Shown here: positions 50,332 through 59,400 of the stretch, one piece after another
Numbering within the stretch: the stretch's first letter is position 1
Layout: every line of letters starts with the position of its first letter
Assembly: GCA_029250605.1 (NCBI GenBank)
Contig: JAQXEZ010000014.1
Span: 62,001 to 126,000 of the forward strand
Origin: Candidatus Thalassarchaeaceae archaeon
GTDB taxonomy: Archaea; Thermoplasmatota; Poseidoniia; Poseidoniales; Thalassarchaeaceae
DNA length: 64,000 nt
Reading direction: 5' to 3'
Position numbers and translations under genes: made by a program
Notes under the pieces: model-generated
What the model saw: only the letters and a program-made list of their open reading frames with translations
What the model was told of the DNA's origin: nothing
Databases searched by the model: none

Positions 50332-52533
50332 TCAACGGGTGAAACGGTATTTATCGGTCGATGCTTCGTACAACTCCCCGGATTGGAGCATCTTGCTGAT
50401 GACTCGGTCTACCTCATTCTCGGAGATTTTCCTCGGAAGTGCGAGATTGTAGATTTCAGTCAGTTCCGCCTCTCCCTTTTCGGAGCAAATTTCCCTGACC
50501 ATGTTCATTATCGAAGAGTTGTTTGAACGGGCACTAACAGAAACTCCGGAGTGGAGCTCTGATTCGTCCTCTATCCCGGACTCTTCCCTCCAATGCCTGA
50601 ATACGGCTAGAGCAACCTTGGCGTTTTCCACAGTGGCTACTTCCTGGAGGTGCATCCTAGCATGGGCCTCTGTGAGACGAATCAGCGCCTCCAGCGCTCT
50701 GGCAGTGATTGGGATCACCGTGTCCTTGTCCCCATATTCGTTTTGGGAGGGGCTTTCATCCTCGCGACCGAAGGACTGCCTCTCTTCCGTGTAGTACTTG
50801 AGGATCGCATTCTTTGCTTCTTCGTTCAGCTGTGGGTGTATGTTTCGCTTTGCGAATGCGATGTACTTCCTGAGGAAATTCTGGGTGAGGTGCTCCTCCC
50901 CGTTGTCCGGGGTTACTAGGAAGGATGTCTCCTCGGGGTCCGAGGATCCCAAATCGATGGAGTTCTCCAACAGGGCCTCGCTCTTCCCAGCAGTCCGGTT
51001 ATCCAGTATGTGCCTGGCAATCCTCTCGTCATCATGAATGCGGACCTCGTCTCTGATCATCCAGATAATGTCGAACCTGGAAGCCAGTGGTGGAGGCAGG
51101 CCAGTCTCCTTGAACGACCTCATCACACTCGTGTTTTTTCCCCTCTTGCTGAATCTACCATCCTCTGGGTTCGCGGCCGCAAGTATCGCGCATCTGGAGT
51201 GAAGTGTTGCAGTTATCCCTCCCTTGGCGACGTGAACCTTCTGTTGCTCCATGGCAGGGTGCATCATCCTCCTGTCATCAGTGGATATCTTGTCGAACTC
51301 GTCGATTGCGGCGAGCCCCCGGTCGGAAAGGGGGAGCACACCTGCCTCGAGAGCGAACCTTCCATCTCCGAATGCATCCCTGACTGCTGCTGCAGTTAGC
51401 CCCGCACCTGTGGTCCCTCCACCCGTGGCGAACCTCCCCCTCGGGGAGAGGGCCGAGATGAATGTGAGCAGTTGTGACTTGGCGACACCCGGATCGCCCA
51501 TGAGCAGTATGTGGATGTCGCCTCTGGACCTGGTCTTGTCATTCAGCCTGCGTGACACCCCCCCGAATAGCTGTAGAGCGAGAGAGCGCTTCACATGACC
51601 TAGGATTCCCGTCGCAAAGATTGAGGGGGCTATGGAGCGTTGAATCAGGGACATCAGGTCCTCTCTCTTGGAGACCTCCAGGATTCTTGCACTATCTTCC
51701 TCGTCGATATCTATCTCAGTGAACGGTGTGCTCTCGTGCTCCGAGCTGATCAGGTGGTATATCACATCGAACATAGGGGTCTTCTTGCGGTTTCTCACCT
51801 CGCTTCGCACGACTGGGATTACGTTCGCAGTTATCCTCTCCCCGGGGAGGTGCTTGTTGACCTGATCGCCCTCTATCAGGACCATCCCCCTCGTTGGCTG
51901 TGCTCCGCTTGGAACGTACTCGGGCTGCTCTTGGATCTCGATCCACTGGTTGTTCACCATCCTGGAGCTGATGAGGATTAGATCGAACCTGGTTTGTGCC
52001 TTGGGAAGACCGCATCCATCGCCATCTGGGCATTTTAGGGGCTCCCTCAGCTCACGCTCGTTCTCCTGGTCTACCTCAATCTCCACGCCGCATGACTCGC
52101 ATCTGAAGACGGCCCTGTGAATTCTGGGCTTGATCGAGGAAATCTTGGTCACGATTACATCTACGCTGCGTAGTTTGTCTATGTCAGAGCTGCCTATATC
52201 CCTCAGAGGGACCCGGGTGTCGCCCGGTAGTTCGCCGACTCTGAGCAATGCGTCTATCTCTTCCCCCCTCTCCCTGCAAATCTCCATCAGGGTCTTGGAT
52301 CCGGCAGATAGGACCTGCTTGGGATACTGAAGCACGTCCTCAGCGAAGTCTGGGTCGAAGGTCTGGAGCTCGTGGAACGGGACCGAGAGGAAAGGAAAGT
52401 TGGACTGCCTTGAGAGCAGGGTCATTACCTCTGTCTCCTTTGCCTCCTCGAGGAATGTTCTCCATCTGGCGGAGGCGTCATGTGCTGCCATTGTCATCTG
52501 ATTTGCCACCGGGCTTTGCGAGTCGGAAGACAC
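50332..52533 (-). CDS. mcm: Replicative DNA helicase MCM
   Basis: 733 residues. The N-terminal part has a zinc finger (FRCESCGVEIEV then CPDGDGCGLP) and the OB-fold. The AAA+ core shows Walker A GDPGVAKSQLL, the MCM Walker B AIDEFDKISTDDRRMMHPAME with the following QQKVHVAKGGI, sensor 1 AAANP, and the arginine finger in PPPLASRFDIIW. A winged-helix domain ends the protein (SENEVDRVISKMLQSGELYE). One homohexamer is the archaeal replicative helicase. No intein is seen. The start could be any of M1, M13 or M15. The gene is divergent from the PPC-domain gene. Confidence 0.95.
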   Translation of the reverse strand: MSSDSQSPVANQMTMAAHDASARWRTFLEEAKETEVMTLLSRQSNFPFLSVPFHELQTFDPDFAEDVLQYPKQVLSAGSKTLMEICRERGEEIDALLRVGELPGDTRVPLRDIGSSDIDKLRSVDVIVTKISSIKPRIHRAVFRCESCGVEIEVDQENERELREPLKCPDGDGCGLPKAQTRFDLILISSRMVNNQWIEIQEQPEYVPSGAQPTRGMVLIEGDQVNKHLPGERITANVIPVVRSEVRNRKKTPMFDVIYHLISSEHESTPFTEIDIDEEDSARILEVSKREDLMSLIQRSIAPSIFATGILGHVKRSLALQLFGGVSRRLNDKTRSRGDIHILLMGDPGVAKSQLLTFISALSPRGRFATGGGTTGAGLTAAAVRDAFGDGRFALEAGVLPLSDRGLAAIDEFDKISTDDRRMMHPAMEQQKVHVAKGGITATLHSRCAILAAANPEDGRFSKRGKNTSVMRSFKETGLPPPLASRFDIIWMIRDEVRIHDDERIARHILDNRTAGKSEALLENSIDLGSSDPEETSFLVTPDNGEEHLTQNFLRKYIAFAKRNIHPQLNEEAKNAILKYYTEERQSFGREDESPSQNEYGDKDTVIPITARALEALIRLTEAHARMHLQEVATVENAKVALAVFRHWREESGIEDESELHSGVSVSARSNNSSIMNMVREICSEKGEAELTEIYNLALPRKISENEVDRVISKMLQSGELYEASTDKYRFTR

Positions 52534-52705
52534 GGCCTATGAACAGTATGGTTGGAAAATCGAACCCCTTTACTTCCAGTGGAGAAATGTTGTACCCTCA
52601 GGGCTCTTTTCTGGTTGTTTCCCACTTCTACTGGAGTTGGGATTGGGGGCCCTCCGAGTGAAGTGGTGATGGTGAATTTGAAGTCTTAGACCCGAATGGG
52701 CACGC

Positions 52706-53143
52706 ATGGAGTACCGACGGATTGGTCGAGACCTATTCATTCGGCTCGACAAGGGCGAGGAGTTGCATTCCTCGATAAGGAGTCTGAGCGAACACGGCAT
52801 TACGGCGGCTGCCATCACCAGCGGGATAGGGAGAGTCCGAAACACTTCGATAGGGTATCTCGACTCCGAAGGAGTCTACCAGAAGGTTGTGGTGGATGAG
52901 CCAATGGAGCTACTCTCGATGCAGGGAAACCTTGCTCCTGGACCAGATGGCCCCTTCTCGCACATCCACATTGTGGCCTCAGACGATGACCATGTGGTCA
53001 GAGGCGGACACCTCTTCGAAGCCACAGTGGAGGTAACTGCAGAGATTCATATGAGGGTTCTGGGAGATGATTCAACCCCGATGGAACGAGAAGCGACCGA
53101 AAGCGAATTCCTCAGGATCTCATTCTGTGAAATGGGGGGGTAG
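52706..53143 (+). CDS. PPC/DUF296-domain DNA-binding-like protein
   Basis: 145 residues, a single PPC domain as found in plant AT-hook proteins and as lone proteins in prokaryotes. It starts RRIGRDLFIRLDKGEELHSS, typical for the family, and contains GIGRVRNTSIGYLD and DGPFSHIHIVASDDDHVVRGGHLFEA, whose His residues bind zinc in solved structures and make trimers. No AT-hook is present. Function in prokaryotes is unknown. The hydrolase-coiled coil-HhH gene starts three bases after its stop. Confidence 0.87.
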   Translation: MEYRRIGRDLFIRLDKGEELHSSIRSLSEHGITAAAITSGIGRVRNTSIGYLDSEGVYQKVVVDEPMELLSMQGNLAPGPDGPFSHIHIVASDDDHVVRGGHLFEATVEVTAEIHMRVLGDDSTPMEREATESEFLRISFCEMGG

Positions 53144-53145
53144 TC

Positions 53146-54891
53146 GTGAGAGTGCTGTTTGCACACGGTTTCGAAGGTAGTCCGTCGGGGTCAAAACCCA
53201 CGTACATGAAGGAAGCCCTTGGGTGGGACGTCACTGCACCAAAGATGTCAGAGTTAGGATGGAGCATTGCGAGTCAGACGGAGGTCCTCCTTCGTCTCCT
53301 GGATGAAGATGAGTTTGACCTAGTCGTGGGCTCCTCCATGGGGGGACTAGCCGTGGCAAATGCCTCCTCAATGAGACCCCAGATGGAAATCAAGCTGTTG
53401 CTGATTGCCCCTGCATTCGGTCTTGCGGAGAACTGGGAAGGAATGGGAGAAACTGGTAGGAGCGCATGGAAGACGACCGGGGAGAGGCGCTACACGGGCT
53501 TCGAGTTGGACATTGTCCTCCCATGGGAGTTCATGGAATCGGCAGAGGAGATGTCATGGCCCGTACCAGCCCACCCAACGGCAATAATGCACGGGAAATT
53601 CGACGAAGTGGTCCCAATCAGCTTTTCTCGCAAGGTGGCGGAAGATTGCGAGGACGTTAGGCTTCACGAGATCGATGACAGCCATCGAATGAAGAAGTCA
53701 ATGCGGTTCATTCCGGAAATCGCTTCGAATCTGATTGAAGGAACTGAGATTTCTTCGTTCGAGATGCTTGAAGACGATGATGGAGATGCCCCGGAGAGTG
53801 AGGAGAAACTTGAGGAACCCGAGGAGCCATCACCGGAAGTGAGCGAAAGCGAGGAGGCGAGTGGGGTTGAGGATCAACCCGACATCGAACGACTAGAGGC
53901 TGAGATGAAGGAACTCGAAGCAGAGCTTGAGAAGAAGAAGACCGCTCTAGAGGAATCGAAGGTTGAGGCCCTCCCAGAGCAAAGTGCTCTGGAAGAGGAT
54001 GGCCCCCAGGAGGAAAGGGAACGGGAGTCGATAGAGGCCAGCGATGCGATAATCAAGGCTGATGAGGCAGTGGAACTGGCTCGGAAAGAGGTCGAGGAGG
54101 CTACCCAGAGAGCAGAGGAAGAGGGGGATGAGGCCGAGGAGGCTCGGTTGATCGCGGAAATTGAGGAGGATGAGGCGAAGGAGGCTCAGGCCGATGCAGA
54201 TGCAGCCAAGAGGAGGCTCGATGAGGCCGTCAGGAAAGCCGAGTTAGCCGAAAAGAACGCGGAGCAGTTCACCGAGGAAATTGAGAAAGAGAAGAGAGAG
54301 GATTTGTTACTGGAGAGGATTGGCCAGAGGAGGGGTGACCTAGATTGGGCTACGATCGGAGCGAATTTCCAAGGCAAAAACCCCGATGACCTCACCATGA
54401 TAAACGGAATCGACGAATTCACAGCGAAGAAGTTGAATTCTCTGGGGATATTCACGTACGAGCAAATCTCCAGGTTTGATGAAGAGATTTCGGAGGCGGT
54501 CAATGATTACCTTGAGTTGCTGCCCGGGAAGGTCACAGAGTTTGCCTGGGCAAAACAGGCCATCACAATGCTTGGTCTACAGGGGGTCGACAAGTCTGCA
54601 AGAAGACAGGAAGATGATGATAGCGTGATTGCAAACCTCAGCGCAGGCCAAATCAAGTGGGCCCAGATAGGCAAGGCAGGAGACAGGAAGTCCGACGTCC
54701 TGACTATGATTAAGGGAGTTGATGCCGAGACGGAGAAGAAGTTGAAGGTCCTTGGAATAAGGACCTTCGAACAGATATCGAGAATGGATAATGAGACTGC
54801 CGAAGCGGTGAATGGCGCACTGGGTCTAGTGCCAGGAAGGGTGTCTAAGATGATGTGGGCGGAACAGGCCAAGGCCCTGAAGAAGGGTTAG
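53146..54891 (+). CDS. YqiA-like alpha/beta hydrolase fused to coiled coil and two HhH domains
   Basis: 581 residues, GTG start. Residues 1-190 form an alpha/beta hydrolase of the YqiA/UPF0227 kind: FAHGFEGSPSGSKPT (oxyanion region), VVGSSMGGLAVAN with the nucleophile Ser, HGKFDEVVP with the acid Asp and DSHRMKKSM with the His. Residues 205-385 are an acidic linker and coiled coil. Two HhH domains follow, near 395-475 (DDLTMINGIDEFTAKKLNSL) and 500-580 (LTMIKGVDAETEKKLKVLGI), each close to the C-terminal domain of the protein at 44.5 kb. An esterase or hydrolase tied to a nucleic-acid or scaffold domain is unusual. A T-run follows the stop. Confidence 0.82.
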   Translation: MRVLFAHGFEGSPSGSKPTYMKEALGWDVTAPKMSELGWSIASQTEVLLRLLDEDEFDLVVGSSMGGLAVANASSMRPQMEIKLLLIAPAFGLAENWEGMGETGRSAWKTTGERRYTGFELDIVLPWEFMESAEEMSWPVPAHPTAIMHGKFDEVVPISFSRKVAEDCEDVRLHEIDDSHRMKKSMRFIPEIASNLIEGTEISSFEMLEDDDGDAPESEEKLEEPEEPSPEVSESEEASGVEDQPDIERLEAEMKELEAELEKKKTALEESKVEALPEQSALEEDGPQEERERESIEASDAIIKADEAVELARKEVEEATQRAEEEGDEAEEARLIAEIEEDEAKEAQADADAAKRRLDEAVRKAELAEKNAEQFTEEIEKEKREDLLLERIGQRRGDLDWATIGANFQGKNPDDLTMINGIDEFTAKKLNSLGIFTYEQISRFDEEISEAVNDYLELLPGKVTEFAWAKQAITMLGLQGVDKSARRQEDDDSVIANLSAGQIKWAQIGKAGDRKSDVLTMIKGVDAETEKKLKVLGIRTFEQISRMDNETAEAVNGALGLVPGRVSKMMWAEQAKALKKG

Positions 54892-54894
54892 TTG

Positions 54895-54900
54895 TTTTTT
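54895..54900 (+). terminator. T-tract after the hydrolase/HhH gene
   Basis: Six T residues begin three bases after the stop codon of the hydrolase fusion. This is a plausible archaeal terminator for the plus-strand PPC-hydrolase pair, in the short gap before the convergent livF. Confidence 0.45.
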
Positions 54901-54901
54901 C

Positions 54902-55621
54902 TCATTTCCCGGTCGAGCCGAGGAAATACTCCCCTATCTCTGGATCAGTCAGGATGTGCTGAGCATCCCCCGAATGCACAATCATGCCATTTGAGATGAT
55001 GTAGCCCCGATCTGACCTAGCGAGGGAGAGTCTGGCGTTCTGCTCGACGATCAGGATTGTGATCCCCTCGTCACGAAGTGAGTCTATGCTCTGGATAATC
55101 TGCTGCTGGTAGAGTGGTGAGAGAGCCGCAGTAGGTTCGTCTAGCAGGAGGAACTTGGGGTCTGATATCAGAGCCCGGGAAATTGCTAGCATCTGCCTCT
55201 CACCACCAGAAAGGGATGCTGCGAGGTCGTATTCCCTGTTCCTCAGGTCCGGGAACATCTCCAATGACCGCTCGATCCTCTCGCTAAGGACTCCCTGCGA
55301 GAGGGAGTTCCCCCCCATCTGGAGGTTCTCAAGCACCGACAGGGACGGAAACACGTTGTCCACCTGTGGGACGTATGCGATGCCATGGTTGACTAGTTGG
55401 TCTGTCCTCCATCCGGAGACGTCCTGACCTCTGTACTGCACCCCTCCACGATAGTAGGTAGCGATTCCGAAGATCGTCTTGATGAGAGTGGATTTGCCAC
55501 AGCCGTTGGGGCCGATTATCGTTACGAACTCGCCCTCGTCGACGTGCATGTCGATCCCATACAGGATCTGAACCGAACCATAGCCGCCCTCTAGGTCAGA
55601 GACATCCAGGACCCTGGTCAT
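54902..55621 (-). CDS. livF: Branched-chain/hydrophobic amino acid ABC transporter ATPase LivF
   Basis: 239 residues, the usual LivF size. Walker A GPNGCGKSTLI, Q-loop PQVDNVFPSLSVLENLQMGG (the family-specific segment), signature SLSGGERQMLAISRAL, Walker B LLLDEPTAALSP and the His switch region VEQNARLSLARSDRGY are all present. It powers the importer encoded by the four-gene set livF-livG-livHM and the binding lipoprotein. It overlaps livG by four bases. Confidence 0.95.
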   Translation of the reverse strand: MTRVLDVSDLEGGYGSVQILYGIDMHVDEGEFVTIIGPNGCGKSTLIKTIFGIATYYRGGVQYRGQDVSGWRTDQLVNHGIAYVPQVDNVFPSLSVLENLQMGGNSLSQGVLSERIERSLEMFPDLRNREYDLAASLSGGERQMLAISRALISDPKFLLLDEPTAALSPLYQQQIIQSIDSLRDEGITILIVEQNARLSLARSDRGYIISNGMIVHSGDAQHILTDPEIGEYFLGSTGK

Positions 55622-56415
55622 TCCTCCTCCTCCCTTTCTTCTCCAGCGGCTCCGAGGTAGGCCTCGATGACTGCCCTGTTCCCCTTGACCTGGTCGGGAG
55701 TGCCCTGCATGAGGACCTCTCCCTCGTTCATCACTACGATTCTGTCCACGCCTTGTCGGAGGATGAAGTCCATATTGTGCTCGATGATCAAGACCGATAT
55801 CCCGGTCTCGTCCACCATCTTCCTGAGGTTGTTGAATATCTTCATCGCAAGAGGCCCCGCCACTCCTGCTACTGGCTCGTCCAAGAGGAGGAGTTTCGGC
55901 ACGCCCATCATCGATCTCCCGATGTCTACGAGTTTGCTCTGCCCGCCGGAAAGTTCGCTAGTCAGGTTGTGTGCCATGTGAGGGACCTCGAGTTGATCGA
56001 GGGTGGAGTATGCCCTCTCGAGCCGTTCCTCCTCGTTTGGGTTCCACCACGGCAGCAAGAGTGCCCTCATCCGATCAAGGAACGACTTGCCGAATTGGTT
56101 TCGCGGAGGCACGAGATCGTTCTCTATCACGGTCATCTCGCGCCACAGGCGGGTGTGCTGGAACGTCCGGGTCAGGCCGAATTTCTGAATCTGGTCTGGC
56201 CTCATGTCTGTGACGTCCTTGCCGAAGACCTCGACGGTCCCGGCCGTCTTCTCGAGGAGACCGCTGATGCAGTTGAACGTCGTTGACTTGCCACATCCAT
56301 TGGGGCCTATCAGGCCAACGAACTCTCCCTCTTGGACATCGAAGGATACGTCGTCCACTGCTACTAGCCCTCCGAACATCTTTCGCAGCCCCTTGACTCT
56401 CAGTGCGGGATTCAT
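55618..56415 (-). CDS. livG: Branched-chain/hydrophobic amino acid ABC transporter ATPase LivG
   Basis: 265 residues. Walker A GPNGCGKSTTF, the LivG-specific FGLTRTFQHTRLWREMTVIEN, signature ELSGGQSKLVDIGRSMM, Walker B LLLDEPVAGVAG, and the switch IIEHNMDFILRQGVDRIVV are intact. The C-terminus ends in a Glu-rich tail (GEEREEEE). It forms the ATPase heterodimer with LivF. Four-base overlaps on both sides show tight translational coupling in the order livHM-livG-livF. Confidence 0.95.
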   Translation of the reverse strand: MNPALRVKGLRKMFGGLVAVDDVSFDVQEGEFVGLIGPNGCGKSTTFNCISGLLEKTAGTVEVFGKDVTDMRPDQIQKFGLTRTFQHTRLWREMTVIENDLVPPRNQFGKSFLDRMRALLLPWWNPNEEERLERAYSTLDQLEVPHMAHNLTSELSGGQSKLVDIGRSMMGVPKLLLLDEPVAGVAGPLAMKIFNNLRKMVDETGISVLIIEHNMDFILRQGVDRIVVMNEGEVLMQGTPDQVKGNRAVIEAYLGAAGEEREEEE

Positions 56416-59400
56416 TCGAACTCACCCCCGGTTGGCCTCTCTGGCCTGCTAGGGACCTCTGGGAGCAACCCTCGTGGGTTGTACTTCAGCGAGAATAGCA
56501 TTAGTAGGCCGACCAGTAGCAACTTCACGTATGCCATTCCAGCACCCGCGATGGACACCTCGCCCGTGATGTCGGTGGCCTCTAGTATCGACCTCTCCCC
56601 CATCACCAGGGCGGTGAACGCGAAAAGTACCGTCCCGCAGACTCCAACCTCCAAGACTGCCCTCGATCTGATTGCGTATCCGATGACGAGTATCAGGAAG
56701 AATGCCCTCGTGACCTCCCACTGGTCAGTGATAACCCAAGCGAAGAGGCTGTCGATCCGGCCTGCTGTCGTGTAGAGAGGGAGGTCGGGAGTGCTCGCTG
56801 CGACTAGGACGTTGAAGACGAATTCCATCAGGACTATGATGAACGCGCCAATGACCATGCCCCTGTTGTTGGCAGTCCCGCCTATCACGAAGGCCGCCCA
56901 TACTAGGAAGGTTGACTTTGCCGGGTTCATGAAGGGAGCCTCTATCCCTGATAGTCTCCATATCCAGATCGCCCCTGCCAAGGCTGCGATTGCGGCCCCG
57001 AGGGCGAGGGCCGTTGCCTTGTGGGTGAGGACGTCGTGGCCGTGGTGCTGTGCGACCTCCTCGTCCTCTCTGATGGCCTTCAGAATCCTGCCCCATGGGG
57101 ATTCCATGAGAGTGTCCAGGAGGAACCAGACGACCATGACTGAGACGAGTCCGAATAATGCAAGGAAGGTGAAGTACGATGCCGGCTCTCCGAGATTCAG
57201 AAGGTCGCTAACGAACATTGACGGGGAGTCGGCCATTTCGCTCTTGCAGGAGTTGATCACTCCGGCCGCAGAGGTGAGCTCCTCTCCCGGACCGTACTTC
57301 GTGCTACCGCAGAACCACCACTCGTACAGCGGCTTCGGATAGCTGAAGATACCCTGTGCGGATACGATTATACCCGTCCGTAGCAGGGGCTCGGCTTGCA
57401 TCATATACTTGAGCATCTCACCCAGGGAAATGGTGACGATTGCGAAGTAATCCGTCCTTAGCCGTGCAGTGGGATATGCCAGCCCCCATCCAATCGCTGC
57501 TGCGACCGCCAGCGCTGCGATTACCGCAGGGACCATGCTCCAGCCATATCCGTGCATCTCCTTGGGCGCGGTTAGGATTCCGACCAAGATAGCACCAATC
57601 GCGACGAAGAATATGACTCCGAAGTTCACCATCCCGGTGTAACCGGTATGGAGGTTCAACGAGAAGCACATCAGGATGAATATGCATAGGGTAGAGATTA
57701 CGTTCGAAACCTGGAACAGTTTGTCCGCCCTCCATGTCTCGGACCCTGTGATGGGAAGCCACCAGAGGAATGCAAGGAGAATCAGCAGCAGGGCCAAGAA
57801 TGCTACGTTCGACCCGACTCTTCCCTTCCTTCCATAGGGATCTGGAGAGAATCCCATACCCAGCTTCGATGACGTTTCGGCAGTCTTCCCCTTCACCCAC
57901 GCAGTGGTAATCGTTGCCTGGTCCTTGATCCAAGTCCTAGCTACGAGGATAGCATCTGAGTGCCACTTGTCAACGGGCTTAATTCTGGAACTCGCACCTT
58001 CCCAGTAGGTCGGGAGTTTTGACAAGAGGGACGTGATAACCCCCAGCAATGCCTCGACAGCATCTTTGATTTTGCCTTCCCGTGGGACTACATAGCGCAC
58101 ATCATCTAGATCCACGACACCATCCCTGTTCGCGTCGAATAAATTTGGCTCATCTCCCCTTAGTATCCTGATTCCCTCGTATATCGCGAATGCCCAAAGA
58201 AGGAGGGGCACGAGTGGCCAAATCAGATCTCCAGCATCGGAGATCAGGTTCATCGTCTGGATCTCGGTCTGCATCAGATCGAGCCATGACTCGTCCAGAG
58301 CGGATGGTGATTCCGAGAAGTAGGGGGAGTCCTCGACGAGCAGGGTGCCATCGTCCCTGCCTGTGAGGACCTCTAGGTTAGTCACGGAGTAGTCCCCAAT
58401 TGAGGTGTCTAGCTCCTCGATGCGCGAGGCTTCCTCGGCGGATGGGTCGATGATTAGTCGCAGGTGTGCCAGTTCCGCCTTCATGTCATCCAGTGGTTGG
58501 GAGCAGGTCGCCCCGCAGCCGCCGTCGGCTAGAGACTCGCTGCTGATGAATGAGGAGAACCTGTGAAAGAAGTATGCTGCTATGGCAACGAGGGAGAACG
58601 TCTGGGCCTTGTCCGATCTCCCGCCTCTCCAGTGATGCAGCCCGAGCATTCCCGTAGGCAGGAAAGCCAGGGCCGCTCTCGTGTTCCTGGTTCCATCCAT
58701 GTCTGAGTCGGCCTTCTTCCTCATCCTCTCTATCTTCCACTCCTCCCATGCATGGCCTATCCCCTGAGGCATCACCAGGAGGATCGCGATCAGGAAGGCG
58801 TAGGGCATTATGTCCTGCAAGGAGGCATAATTCGACCTATCGAGGGGGAATCCAACCCCCTGGAGGACGGGGGTGGTCACCGCTCTGACCAATCCAACGA
58901 TGAGCGAAGCGAAGATCGCACCGGGGATCGAGCCGATAGTCCCGAGGACGATCACCGCGAATGCCGGCAGCAGCAGGTTGAATGCGGTTCCCGGATTGCC
59001 GAGGACGGTCATTGCGAACACCGCACCACCGGTCCCGGAGATGCCTGCTGAGAGGAATGCACTCGTCATCTGCACCCTCTCGACATTGATCCCACTGCTG
59101 GCTGCGAGGTCCGGGTTGTCGGCTACTGCCCTCATGCGCATACCCAAGCGAGTCTTGGTGAGCAACAGGTAGAGCATTATCGCCGATGCGAAGATCGTGG
59201 TTGCTACTGCACCCTTGAAGAATACGTAGTGATTTGTCGCTTCAATTACGCATGGCATGAGTTCGTTGGTGAGTGGGTCGCGTGCGAGGTTGTCGACATC
59301 GTAGAACTCTATGGCTGGCTTGGAACCACCTGAACCGGGGTTGTCGTAACTCCAGCCCTCTGTTACAATCCTCTCGAGGATGGGTTCCCCGGTAGCCTCG

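Noticed and set aside
52534-52705. Possible tRNA or small RNA between mcm and the PPC gene
   Set aside because: No cloverleaf arms, no T-loop GGTTCAAATC-type sequence and no strong hairpin were found; it reads as a divergent promoter region.
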